From the NCBI GenBank assembly GCA_003388505.1, contig QQVO01000015.1, forward strand, positions 257,501 through 321,500: a stretch of DNA of 64,000 nt, given 5' to 3'. Shown here piece after piece: positions 25,916 to 33,816 of the stretch. The position numbers and the translations under genes were made by a program. The notes under the pieces were generated by a model. That model did no database searches. It was not told the origin of the DNA and saw only the letters and a list, made by a program, of their open reading frames with translations. Source of the DNA: Planctomycetota bacterium. Its GTDB lineage: Bacteria; Planctomycetota; Planctomycetia; Planctomycetales; Planctomycetaceae. Positions within the stretch are counted from its first letter, which is position 1, and every line of letters begins with the position of its first letter.

Positions 25916-26213
25916 TCTCACGGCCCCTCCTTTCGTCCCCCATTGTCTTCGCCTCCCACGGAGACAGCAAGTTGAACCCGGCAACCAAGTGTATTCTTTC
26001 CATCGTGGTTCGCGAACTCAACACGTAGCCGAAGTTGCGAGACTTCGGGCGACTGCGCCGCAATTCTCGGAAGCCTCACGATTTCGGCGACCTCACAACT
26101 CTCCCGCCGAGAAACCGGACGATCACCGCCGCCATTCATCCCCTGCACCGGGATCGGATCGACTACACTCCACTCAGGGATTCCGAACCCACCACCGCGC
26201 GCGATGGCTTCCA

Positions 26214-27083
26214 ATGCATGGCACACACATCATCGAGCAGCAGGCCGAACTGCTCGCATTCCTCGGCGCAACCCATCCGGAGATCAAGCGAAGCAAACTG
26301 CAGAAGTGGCTCAAGCACGGATCCGTGTTGGTCAACGGGCAGCCGGTCACTCAGTTCAATCACCGCCTGCAGCCGGGAGACACTGTGGCGGTTCGCACCC
26401 GGCAGAATATCCGGAAAGAACAGTTGCTCCCCCGCGGCCTGCAGATCGTCTTCGATGACTCCCACCTGATCATCATCGAAAAGCCGGCCGGACTGCTCAG
26501 CATCTCGACGAGCCGCGAACGCGAAAACACAGCCTACGCCCACCTCACAAACTATGTCCGCAGCGGAATTCCGCGCGGCCGGGAGCGCGTGTGGATCGTC
26601 CACCGATTAGACCGGGAGACCTCCGGGCTGATGGTGTTCGCCCGCACCGAAGCGGCGAAACGGACGCTGCAGTCGAATTGGCAAGCGACGGAAAAACGCT
26701 ACCTGGCCGTGGTGGAAGGTCGTCTCCCGCAGCCCGAGGGCGTGCTGGAGTCTCACCTCGATGAAACCGGCCGCTACCAGGTGCACAGCCGCCCCGCCGG
26801 GGAAAACACCCGCCCCGCGCTCACGCATTATCGCGTGCTCCGCAGCCACCGCGGCCGCTCGCTGGTCGAACTGAACCCGCTAACTGGCCGCAGAAATCAG
26901 ATCCGCGTTCACCTGGCCGATGCGGGATGCCCGATCGTCGGCGATCAGAAATACGGCGCGGCGTCCAATCCCGCCAGACGTCTCGCTCTGCACGCCACGC
27001 GCCTCAGCTTCCTGCACCCCGACTCGGGGGAACGTCTGCACTTCGAGTCCCCCCTGCCCCACCAACTCGCAACGCTGGTATGA
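26214..27083 (+). CDS. RluA-family 23S rRNA/tRNA pseudouridine synthase
   Basis: The 289-residue protein has an N-terminal S4 RNA-binding segment (SKLQKWLKHGSVLVNGQPV, about 27-45). The catalytic domain follows, with the RluA motif HRLDRETSGLMVFA, in which Asp133 is the catalytic residue, and the closing LTGRRNQIRVHLAD and GDQKYG motifs. It isomerises uridine to pseudouridine in structured RNA; the exact target cannot be read. The ATG at 26214 starts just before the S4 region; longer upstream frames are antisense to the DUF1501 gene. Confidence 0.93.
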   Translation: MHGTHIIEQQAELLAFLGATHPEIKRSKLQKWLKHGSVLVNGQPVTQFNHRLQPGDTVAVRTRQNIRKEQLLPRGLQIVFDDSHLIIIEKPAGLLSISTSRERENTAYAHLTNYVRSGIPRGRERVWIVHRLDRETSGLMVFARTEAAKRTLQSNWQATEKRYLAVVEGRLPQPEGVLESHLDETGRYQVHSRPAGENTRPALTHYRVLRSHRGRSLVELNPLTGRRNQIRVHLADAGCPIVGDQKYGAASNPARRLALHATRLSFLHPDSGERLHFESPLPHQLATLV

Positions 27084-27384
27084 CCCGCCCACCGGTGGTG
27101 AACCACAACGACACAAAGGACACCAAGCCAACAGCCCAGATCAGTCCTCGAACCCGTCGGCCATTGAAATCCCCCTTCCCTGACTCTTCTTCGTGCCTTT
27201 GTGGTCGTCCAATCGAGCACTCGAATGCTAAACGAGTTGGCGAAATCTGCGCACCACGCAAGACTTCCGACCGTTAGTAGCACGATAGGATCCTGCACTC
27301 GTCTCGATCGACCAGTCCGGCTTTCATCACCCAACCTGACGAAATTCCTCCGTGTCCCCGCGCCTCCGTGGTGAATTTCTCGCA
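27084..27384. repeat. Convergent spacer with degenerate planctomycete-type repeat units
   Basis: The 301-base region between converging rluA-type and nuoD genes holds no gene. ACCACAACGACACAAAGGACACC (within 27102-27127) is roughly inverted by CTTCGTGCCTTTGTGGTCGT (27189-27208). A further TCCGTGTCCCCGCGCCTCCG unit occurs at about 27350-27370. These resemble the ACCACAAAGGCACGAAG and CACGGAG-type dispersed units I associate with planctomycete intergenic DNA. They may act as bidirectional 3' structures. Confidence 0.45.
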
Positions 27385-28632
27385 CTAACGATCAATCTCG
27401 CCCATCACAACGTCGAGCGAACCGACGATCGCGGGGATGTCCGCCAGCAGAATCCCCTGACACAGCGGACCGGTCACCGACAGATTGCAGAAGCACGAAC
27501 TCTTCGCCCGTGCGCGGAGCGGCTCGGGCTTGTCGTCGCCCACGAGGAAGAAACCCATCTGACCGCGCGGACATTCCGTTTCGAGGTAAGACTCGCCGCG
27601 CGGCAGCTTGGTGTTCATCTTGAACGGAACGCGAAAATCGCCTTCCGTCGACGGGTAGCGGTCCAGCGCCTGACGCACCAGTCGGATCGCCTGAGCGACC
27701 TCAAGCATCCGGACGTAGAAACGGCACCAGTTGTCGCCCAGAACGACCTCCGGCGGAATCCCTTCGACTCCCTTGAACGGCGCGACCGGGATCTCGAAGT
27801 CATAACCCTCGTACATCCGCGTGTAGATCGGTTCTCCGTCGCGGCGGAGGTCAAAATCGACGCCGCTGCCGCGCAATACCGGCCCGGTGCAACCGTAGTC
27901 AATCGCCATCTCCGCCGACATCTCGCCGATCCCGGCCGTCCGGTTGATGAAGATCGAATTCTTCGTCAACAGCGTGTGATACTCCTGAATCCGCGGCTCC
28001 AGCCAGTCGAGAAACATCCGCACGGCGTCGGCCCACTGCAGCTTCATGTTCGGGTCGTTCTCGGTCAGCCCCGCCAGGCCGGGGGGAATGGGAATTGTCG
28101 CCGGCAGGTCGTGCGTCGCCCCGCCGATGGTGAGATAGCTGTAAGTCAGCCGGGCCCCGCACGCTTCCTCGAACAGATCGAGGATGATCTCGCGTTCGCG
28201 AAAGGCGTAAAGAAACGGGCTGAATGATCCGAGGTCGAGTCCGTACGCCCCCATCCCCACCAGATGGCTTGCGATGCGGCCCATCTCCGCGATGATCACC
28301 CGCAGCGTCATCGCCTTCTCCGGCAACTCCATGCCGAGCAGTTTCTCGTAGGCGAGCGCCATGCCGAGATTCATGTTCATCCCGGCCAGGTAGTCCATCC
28401 GGTCGGTGTACGGGATCCACTGCGGCCCGGCCAGATTCTCGCCGATCTTCTCGGCACAGCGATGCAGGTAACCGATGTGGGGCGTGCACTCATGCACAAC
28501 TTCGCCGTCCGTCCGCAGCAGAAGCCTGAGCACGCCGTGCGTACTCGGGTGCTGCGGCCCCATATTGACGAGCATCTCGTCCGTGCGGACGTCGAATTCG
28601 ATAACGCGCTGATCTTCGATGACGGTGGCCAT
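27385..28632 (-). CDS. nuoD: NADH-quinone oxidoreductase subunit D (complex I 49-kDa homologue)
   Basis: The 415-residue protein carries the family features: LVNMGPQHPSTHGVLRLLL at the N-terminus, the CTPHIGYLHRCAEKIGE block, YTDRMDYLAGMNMNLGMALAYEKLLG, and MGAYGLDLGSFSPFLYAFREREIILDLFE, ending with LCQGILLADIPAIVGSLDVVMGEIDR. It forms part of the quinone-binding peripheral arm. It is separated from nuoC by a 1.4-kb islet of toxin-antitoxin-like and xis genes, which is unusual because nuoC and nuoD are normally adjacent or fused. Confidence 0.97.
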   Translation of the reverse strand: MATVIEDQRVIEFDVRTDEMLVNMGPQHPSTHGVLRLLLRTDGEVVHECTPHIGYLHRCAEKIGENLAGPQWIPYTDRMDYLAGMNMNLGMALAYEKLLGMELPEKAMTLRVIIAEMGRIASHLVGMGAYGLDLGSFSPFLYAFREREIILDLFEEACGARLTYSYLTIGGATHDLPATIPIPPGLAGLTENDPNMKLQWADAVRMFLDWLEPRIQEYHTLLTKNSIFINRTAGIGEMSAEMAIDYGCTGPVLRGSGVDFDLRRDGEPIYTRMYEGYDFEIPVAPFKGVEGIPPEVVLGDNWCRFYVRMLEVAQAIRLVRQALDRYPSTEGDFRVPFKMNTKLPRGESYLETECPRGQMGFFLVGDDKPEPLRARAKSSCFCNLSVTGPLCQGILLADIPAIVGSLDVVMGEIDR

Positions 28633-28668
28633 ATCGGTCCTGGTTTGATGCGGTTTCTGCGTAATCGC

Positions 28669-28857
28669 TCACTTCGGCGCCGGAATATCGAGCTCTCGAC
28701 AGATGCGGCGGGCAGTGTAATCCGGGATATCGCGGTGTCGTCCCACCGGAGCGCGACGTCCGTTGGCGGGATTCTCGAAAACGCTGTGATTTCCTCAATC
28801 CCTGACAAATCGACAACCATGTTTCCGCAGAGGTTTCTCCAGATCGACGCACTCTAT
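28669..28857 (-). pseudogene. hicA toxin remnant with lost start and in-frame TGA
   Basis: Reading the minus strand from 28857 gives a HicA-like product of 62 codons: VDLEKPLRKHGCRFVRD, then TGA, then GNHSVFENPANGRRAP and RHRDIPDYTARRICREL. The order and spacing are those of HicA (the GNHSVF box holds the catalytic His). A TGA at 28797-28795 replaces a position that is normally Gly (GGA). The expected start is ATA, and no ATG, GTG or TTG lies in frame upstream. The frame immediately follows and abuts the hicB stop codon. I infer a decayed toxin gene; a sequencing error would have to hit two sites. Confidence 0.75.
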
Positions 28858-29138
28858 GCGGAGATTTCCTGCGGTACGACGGCAGCGCTCGATGCGGCTG
28901 AAAAGAGCAGATAGATGGGTTCGTCCAGATCGGCGTCATCATCGAACACGCCCGGGTCCGGCAACGGCAGCGGCTCCCCTTTCAACAAGTGAGTCTCGGC
29001 CATCACGACCAGAGCGTCTTGCAGCATGCGGCGGGCTTCATCGAGATCGGCGCCGCTGCTGATGGCGCCGGGGAAATCAAGAACCTCCGCATGGACGCCG
29101 TCATCACAAAATACATACATGGCTTTGTAGGTCAGCAT
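28854..29138 (-). CDS. HicB-family antitoxin (orphaned)
   Basis: The 94-residue protein has a HicB core: MYVFCDDGVHAEVLDFPGAISSGADLDEARRMLQDALVVMAE, followed by GEPLPLPDPG. The ATG at 29138 is chosen because GGAGGGAG precedes it at good spacing; upstream codons lack family similarity. Here the antitoxin comes first and the toxin second, the reverse of the hicAB at 3750-4183. The downstream hicA is broken, so this antitoxin has no visible partner; it might still bind another HicA. It is 61 bases after xisI. Confidence 0.78.
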   Translation of the reverse strand: MLTYKAMYVFCDDGVHAEVLDFPGAISSGADLDEARRMLQDALVVMAETHLLKGEPLPLPDPGVFDDDADLDEPIYLLFSAASSAAVVPQEISA

Positions 29139-29199
29139 AGCGAAACTCCCTCCAACTTCCGCCCGTGACGTCACCCTGACTTCCGTCCTGCGGAACAGG

Positions 29200-29565
29200 T
29201 TACGCGGGCGCTGTCTGCACACCGGCTTCCGATTGCATTGACCGTCGCGTTGCCTCCGGCGGACAGGGCTCCGTCCAGGCGTGAACGATGTCCCCCTCCG
29301 GGATGCCGGCCTCGATCAATTCCTGAGTGATGCCGTATCCCAGTCCGTCCCATTCGAGGCGGATTTTTTCATCGACGATCCTGGCAAAGAAAATCATGGA
29401 GTGCACGCGCGCTCCGCGCTCCCAGCCGGCGTCAACAAGACAGTAATGATCTCGCTCGGCATCGAGGACCGGGAACACTTCGATCCGGCCGTGCGACGGG
29501 GTCAATTTGGCGTGTTTGAGCAGAATCATGCTCAGGACGTCGCGATATTGGGCGGTGGGTTCCAT
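29200..29565 (-). CDS. xisI: XisI family protein
   Basis: The 121-residue protein aligns by eye with XisI along its full length: QYRDVLSMILLKHA, VFPVLDAERDHYCLVDAGWERGARVHSMIFF, RIVDEKIRLEWDGLGYGI and ELIEAGIPEGDIVHAWTEP. XisI was first described with XisH as a factor controlling excision of the cyanobacterial fdxN element; homologues are widespread in cyanobacteria and rarer elsewhere. Its start overlaps the end of xisH by 34 bases and is preceded by GAGG, so the two are coupled. The biochemical role is not established. Confidence 0.83.
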   Translation of the reverse strand: MEPTAQYRDVLSMILLKHAKLTPSHGRIEVFPVLDAERDHYCLVDAGWERGARVHSMIFFARIVDEKIRLEWDGLGYGITQELIEAGIPEGDIVHAWTEPCPPEATRRSMQSEAGVQTAPA

Positions 29566-29990
29566 TCGAGGACCTCTTCAAACTCGCAGTCGATGACGAC
29601 AACGCGAAGTGAAAGCTTCTCAAGAACCAATTCTCCGATCGGTTCCGCGAACAACTGTTGTGATGCCTCCACGGGAATCGCCAGATACAACAACCGATCT
29701 GTTTCGAGCGCCTCCAGCAGCAGATTGTACAGAACGAACTGCCCGATCGCCGCTTCCAACTCTGCGATTAGAGATGGTCCGCCGAACGACTTGATTTCTA
29801 CGGCGATTGCCACCTCGCCCCGCTCGAAGCTGATGATGGCTTCCTCGTGGCTGCGGGCCCCGAGATCGACGTGCAGGTGCCGATCGCCGTAGTACAGTGA
29901 CAACGGGTCGTCAGTGATCTCCCATCCATCCTTGAGCAGGGCGTTGACGACCGCGTTGTGAATTTAATCTCGCGCCGGCGTGACGCCCCC
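29532..29990 (-). pseudogene. XisH family protein (PD-(D/E)XK-like), 5' end frameshifted
   Basis: From 29963 the frame reads IHNAVVNALLKDGWEITDDP and continues HLHVDLGARS, AVEIKSFGGPS, QFVLYNLLLEALETDRLLYLAIP and LRVVVIDCEFEEVLEW, a full XisH domain with an Asp and an ExK typical of PD-(D/E)XK nucleases. Directly upstream in this frame is TAA, and no ATG, GTG or TTG precedes the conserved helix. In the neighbouring frame the bases 29990-29965 encode SRRREIKF, the expected beginning. One extra C after AAATT would join the two. A TTG at 29903 could start a shortened product lacking the first helix. Confidence 0.7.
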
Positions 29991-30013
29991 AACTCCCGTT
30001 CATGTCATGCGGC

Positions 30014-30547
30014 TCACTTCCCCCGAATGCCGTGGTACTCCAGCGGGAACTCGTAATCTTTCCGCAACGCGTGGCCGACCCAGTCGTCGGGGCACAGGAT
30101 CCGCACCAGGTTGGGATGGCCGAGGAAGTTGATACCCATCAGGTCGTAGGCTTCCCGCTCGTGCCAATCGGCGATGGCCCACACATGCGCGACGGATGGA
30201 ATCTCCGGGAGTTGCCCCTCGACGTTGTCTTTCCAACGCGGCAGCTTGGCCTTCACCGTGAGCGCATGTTTCTGCGAGTAGCTGTACAGATTGTAAACCA
30301 CCTCCAGATGCGGATCATGCGCGAACTTTTTCTGCTTTTTCGGATCGGGCTCGCAGTAGTCGACGCCGGTCAGATTGCAGAGATGGTCGAAGGCCAGGTC
30401 TGGATCGTGCTTCAGATACTCTGCAACCTCGGCCGCTTCGGCAGCTCGCACTTCGATCCACGGATCGACCGACTCGGTGAACAACTCCACCACAATGTCC
30501 GCACTGAATCGGTCCAGAAGGCGTTGATGAATTTCGTTGACGGTCAT
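30014..30547 (-). CDS. nuoC: NADH-quinone oxidoreductase subunit C (30-kDa homologue)
   Basis: The protein of about 177 residues shows the NuoC signature: [36 protein letters not shown], then [47 protein letters not shown]. The block from [12 protein letters not shown] to ILCPDDW is highly diagnostic. It contributes to the peripheral arm of complex I. In most bacteria nuoB precedes it, but here nuoA lies directly upstream and nuoB is absent from the window. The ATG at 30547 is chosen over a GTG three codons earlier. Confidence 0.95.
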   Translation of the reverse strand: MTVNEIHQRLLDRFSADIVVELFTESVDPWIEVRAAEAAEVAEYLKHDPDLAFDHLCNLTGVDYCEPDPKKQKKFAHDPHLEVVYNLYSYSQKHALTVKAKLPRWKDNVEGQLPEIPSVAHVWAIADWHEREAYDLMGINFLGHPNLVRILCPDDWVGHALRKDYEFPLEYHGIRGK

Positions 30548-30609
30548 GCTGCGCACTTGTCTCTGTTCGAACGGCAGTCAGTGGAAAGAGCGAATTCGGT
30601 TCCTCTCTT

Positions 30610-30709
30610 CCCGGAAATCGTTGCGCTTACGTCAAGTTTCAGCAACCAACGCGAGCGGGTTCCGCTTTCGAGCGGTCGCTCGCATGGCCGGAGGCCCTGC
30701 CTCGTTAGA
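30610..30709. repeat. About 100-bp intergenic repeat, copy 1 (3' of nuoA)
   Basis: The sequence from CCCGGAAATCGTTGCGC to GCCTCGTTAGA matches 31344-31445 with about 75-80 percent identity and one short gap. It contains the hairpin CGAGC-GGTC-GCTCG. On the minus strand it begins in the stop codon of nuoA and extends into the spacer toward nuoC, so it forms the nuoA 3' untranslated region. No coding potential is seen. Confidence 0.7.
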
Positions 30710-31277
30710 CCGGTTGGGCTTCGTGCGTCTCGACGAGGGACGGGGTCGCGCGCCGCGACGGAGCAGCCTGCTTCGCCTGCGCCACCATCGCCCGCACCCA
30801 GTCCAGATCGCCGCGCGACCAGACATACGCAAACCCCACCAGCAGCACCCCGAAGAACACCAGAATGTCGGCAAATCCCACCAGGGCCATCGTCTGGGCC
30901 GTCTCAGCCGAAATCATCGTTTCTGCTGTCGCCGTGCCGGCGGGAAAATTGGTCAGCTTGTCGGTCAATTCCATGCGGACCGCGTCGGACGTCAGGCTCG
31001 CATCGGACAGTTGCGTCGCGCCTCCGAAGATCGTGGCCCAGGGAAAGAAAAACACGACTTCCACGTCGAAAATGATGAACAGCAGCGCGACCACGTAGAA
31101 CCGCAAATCGAACTGAATGTAGCTCGATCCGATCGTCGGCTCGCCGCACTCGTAAACGGCGTCTTTCTCCGGCGTCGGAATACGGGGACGGACGAATTTC
31201 CCGATAATCAGAGGCAGCAGGATCAGTGTCGCCCCGACAATGACGGCCAGCACCAGGTGGAAATTCAGATCAAGCAT
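30705..31277 (-). CDS. nuoA: NADH-quinone oxidoreductase subunit A with extended loop
   Basis: Three transmembrane helices are visible (LAVIVGATLILLPLIIG, FYVVALLFIIFDVEVVFFFPWA, FADILVFFGVLLVGFAYVW). The conserved segment KDAVYECGEPTIGSSYIQFDLRFY carries the Cys-Gly-Glu typical of NuoA. At 190 residues it is longer than the usual 120-150: about 45 extra hydrophilic residues sit between helices two and three, and about 30 follow helix three. It is part of the membrane arm near the quinone site. Repeat copies flank it on both sides. Confidence 0.93.
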   Translation of the reverse strand: MLDLNFHLVLAVIVGATLILLPLIIGKFVRPRIPTPEKDAVYECGEPTIGSSYIQFDLRFYVVALLFIIFDVEVVFFFPWATIFGGATQLSDASLTSDAVRMELTDKLTNFPAGTATAETMISAETAQTMALVGFADILVFFGVLLVGFAYVWSRGDLDWVRAMVAQAKQAAPSRRATPSLVETHEAQPV

Positions 31278-31343
31278 CGTCTGTTCCGTTGATTCAAAGT
31301 CGCCGCTGAGTGCGGTCGGCCGTCACCCTTCAGATGACGTAGT

Positions 31344-31445
31344 CCCGGAAATTGTCGCCCATCAGCCATGGTTCAGCGACCAACGGGAGCGGGTTTCCAG
31401 GCTTCGAGCGGCAGCTCGCATGGCCTGAGGCACTGCCCGTTAGAT
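31344..31445. repeat. About 100-bp intergenic repeat, copy 2 (3' of DUF2203 gene)
   Basis: This copy runs from CCCGGAAATTGTCGCCC to GCCCGTTAGA. It contains the hairpin CGAGC-GGCA-GCTCG, so the stem is the same as in copy 1 while the loop differs. As in copy 1, its last bases include the stop codon of the minus-strand gene upstream (here the DUF2203 protein). Confidence 0.7.
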
Positions 31446-31913
31446 GATTAAATCGGCTGAATCGTCGTGCGGACCGATCTGCGTCGCGTCGTGCACCGAA
31501 TGACGGCCCGCGAATCCCGTATCCTGCCGGTGCCAGAAACCGATTTCGTCTTCGCCGAGCTTCCAGCACAAGTAAGCGTCCACGCCGTCGACAACGGTGG
31601 GGAAGTCAACCAGCCCGGTGATCGGATCCTTCAGTTCGGCGCCGATCTCTGCCAGTTCGTGGAAGAAATCCCGGAGACGATCCTGGTCCGCATCGAGATC
31701 GGCCTGCATCTCGCGGAGTTCGTCGCCTGAGAGGCTGTTTCCCCCGATTGAAATGGAATCCGGATCCCCTTCGATGTCCGACAGTCGCTCGAATCTTTGC
31801 TGCACGTCGGCAAAGAGTACGACGATGTCGCGAACGATCCGCCGCACCAGCGGCAGCGTGCGGTTCGCTTCGTCCAGGGTGAATTGACGAGTTGCCGGAG
31901 GAAGTGTAGTCAT
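31440..31913 (-). CDS. DUF2203 family protein
   Basis: The 157-residue protein starts with the family pattern FTLDEANRTLPLVRRIVRDI and a long helix, followed by LHELAEIG-like FFHELAEIGAELKDPITGLVDFPTV and the closing motif LCWKLGEDEIGFWHRQDTGFAGRHSV. DUF2203 proteins are small, helical and of unknown role. It sits between nuoI and nuoA on the same strand, which is not a standard complex I gene and may simply be co-transcribed. The C-terminal 20 residues are not conserved. Confidence 0.85.
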   Translation of the reverse strand: MTTLPPATRQFTLDEANRTLPLVRRIVRDIVVLFADVQQRFERLSDIEGDPDSISIGGNSLSGDELREMQADLDADQDRLRDFFHELAEIGAELKDPITGLVDFPTVVDGVDAYLCWKLGEDEIGFWHRQDTGFAGRHSVHDATQIGPHDDSADLII

Positions 31914-31985
31914 GAAAACCTGGGGCAGCGGTGCATGGGTGGCCGGCGGAAACTGTTTCGATCGCCGAGTTCCAGCCGTGAAACG

Positions 31986-32534
31986 TTATTCCTGTTCGGC
32001 GAATTCGAAGGGGCTCGGCTCGCCCTTGACCCAGACCGGTTGGTAGAGCACCTTCGACTCGGCGACCGCCGTGGGATTGAGCGTGGCTTGCCCCCAAGAG
32101 ACTTCAAGAGGCAGCTTGGCGTAGTCCACGATGCAGCCGTCGCGGCTGTAACAACTCAAGTCGTGATTCGATCCCATGAAGATACAGTCGACCGGGCACG
32201 GGTCGACGCACAACGCGCAGAACATGCACTTCGTGTAATCGATCGTGAAATTGTCGATCCGGAACCCCTTGCCGACCGGGCTCTTCTCTTTTTCGATGTA
32301 GATGCAGTCGACCGGGCAGGCGACGGCGCACTTCTCGCAACCGATGCACGTCGTCAGGTCGAACCGGTGGAAGCCGCGGTAGCGGGCCTTCACCGGCACC
32401 GGCACTTCGGGGTATTCGTAGATTTGTGTGAAAGCCTTACGGCGATAGGTGTTACGCATCACTCCCATCGTCACCCACAGTCCCCTCAGGACTGTGGAAA
32501 CCGCCACCCACACGTTGCGAAACCACTCACGCAT
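31986..32534 (-). CDS. nuoI: NADH-quinone oxidoreductase subunit I (ferredoxin-type)
   Basis: The 182-residue protein carries two 4Fe-4S motifs, [15 protein letters not shown] and [15 protein letters not shown], spaced as in NuoI, preceded by [12 protein letters not shown]. It relays electrons through clusters N6a and N6b. It is the first nuo gene in transcription order in this block, followed by DUF2203 and nuoA. The genes for the remaining subunits are not here, so complex I is encoded in several places. Confidence 0.95.
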   Translation of the reverse strand: MREWFRNVWVAVSTVLRGLWVTMGVMRNTYRRKAFTQIYEYPEVPVPVKARYRGFHRFDLTTCIGCEKCAVACPVDCIYIEKEKSPVGKGFRIDNFTIDYTKCMFCALCVDPCPVDCIFMGSNHDLSCYSRDGCIVDYAKLPLEVSWGQATLNPTAVAESKVLYQPVWVKGEPSPFEFAEQE

Positions 32535-32801
32535 TCCGGTTCTCCTCGACAGGCCGCGCTGCCGGCCCGCTTGATTCGTCGGAAGTTCTGTCCATTTCCC
32601 GAATTATAGGCGTCGAGCACTGTCTCGCAAGCAACCGCGCAGCAGGTCTCGCGAATGAGAATCCCATGCTCTCACGTTCTCGTCCCACCGGTGCAACCCG
32701 CCGAGTCCTGCACCAGCCGCGATGGACTGGAATTCTCGCGCTCGTGTCGCCAACAATACGCGGGACAGACGAAGACGCAATACAACCCGGGAGTGCCTCT
32801 T

Positions 32802-33503
32802 ATGCAGCACACGTTCCGCTTTTCAGTCATTCTCCTGCTTCTGACGGCCGGTCGAACCACGCTCAACGCCGAAGAACTCACGGAAGCAGAGCAGGCCGAA
32901 GGTTACGAATCCCTGTTCGACGGCGAGTCGCTGGCGGGCTGGACCGGCGCGCTTGAAGGGTACGTCGTCGAAGACGGCGCCATCACCTGCGATCAGGAAC
33001 GGGGAGGAAACCTCTTTACCGAACAGGAATTCTCAGACTTCATCCTGCGGTGTGAATTCCGGCTGCCTCCGGGCGGGAACAACGGCATCGGGCTCCGCGT
33101 GCCGGAGGGAGGACACGCCTCCTACGACGGCATGGAAATCCAGGTGCTCGACAACACGGCTGACAAGTACGCCAAACTCAAACCCTACCAGTATCACGGC
33201 TCGGTCTACGGGATCATCCCGGCCAAGCGGGGTTACCTGAAAGAGGTCGGGGCGTGGAACACGCAGGAGATCCGCTGCATCGGCCGGCGCGTCACCGTCA
33301 TCCTGAACGGCGAAGTGATTGTCGACGGGAACCTTGACGAAGCGACCGAGAATGGTCCGCTCGACGGCAAGGAGCACCCCGGCGCTCACCGCGAAACGGG
33401 TCACATCGTCCTCTGCGGCCACGGCTCGCGGGTGCAGTTCCGCAACATGAGGATACTGGATCTCTCCGACCAATCTGACTCTCAAGCAACGGCAGCGGAG
33501 TAG
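32802..33503 (+). CDS. Exported DUF1080 protein (3-keto-disaccharide hydrolase domain)
   Basis: The 233-residue protein has a signal peptide (FRFSVILLLLTAGRTTLNA). The jelly-roll DUF1080 domain follows: GYESLFDGESLAGWTG, a FSDFILRCEFRLPPGGNNGIGLRVP block, DGMEIQVLDNTADKYAKLKPYQYHGSVYG, and VTVILNGEVIVDG near the end, finishing with GHGSRVQFRNMRILDL. These domains bind or cleave glycosides and are greatly expanded in planctomycetes. The ATG at 32802 follows a GGGAG sequence. It diverges from nuoI. Confidence 0.92.
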   Translation: MQHTFRFSVILLLLTAGRTTLNAEELTEAEQAEGYESLFDGESLAGWTGALEGYVVEDGAITCDQERGGNLFTEQEFSDFILRCEFRLPPGGNNGIGLRVPEGGHASYDGMEIQVLDNTADKYAKLKPYQYHGSVYGIIPAKRGYLKEVGAWNTQEIRCIGRRVTVILNGEVIVDGNLDEATENGPLDGKEHPGAHRETGHIVLCGHGSRVQFRNMRILDLSDQSDSQATAAE

Positions 33504-33816
33504 GTCGCCGGCGCGGAGGTTCATCAAGCGCCCGCGCGCAACGCCGCTCGCGGGAAACGGGCGTCTCGCGGATGAGACAGCCTCTATTCGGGAGTCGCCG
33601 CGAGAATCTCCGCCATGTCGGCGACCAGATGCCAGTAGAGGACGTCCTCCGCAGCGACACGGAGATCATCTGCGTTCTGCTGCCGACGGTGCAGTGATTT
33701 CTCGTCGGCTGGGACGACCTTGGGTGATGAAGAACGCTCAGTGGACCCGCCGCGACCGCAGCGTTACGCTGACGCTTGCAGTTCTACCACGCGAAAAAGG
33801 CACCGGAGTTCTGAAT
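33504..33816. other. Intergenic spacer, no gene recognised
   Basis: These 313 bases between the DUF1080 and NHL genes contain open frames that extend from the NHL gene upstream but show no signal peptide or similarity. No RNA or repeat was recognised. Confidence 0.5.

Noticed and set aside
25590-26213. Upstream extension of the pseudouridine synthase frame
   Set aside because: The extension is antisense to the DUF1501 gene and has no relation to RluA proteins; the start at 26214 precedes the S4 domain.
28795-28797. Selenocysteine at the in-frame TGA of the hicA remnant
   Set aside because: The position is a glycine in HicA proteins, no SECIS-like hairpin is evident after the TGA, and the start codon is also lost, so pseudogenisation is simpler.
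29200-29990. XisH/XisI as a site-specific recombinase system of an active excisable element
   Set aside because: XisH and XisI are not recombinases, no integrase or attachment-site direct repeat was seen nearby, and xisH is damaged.
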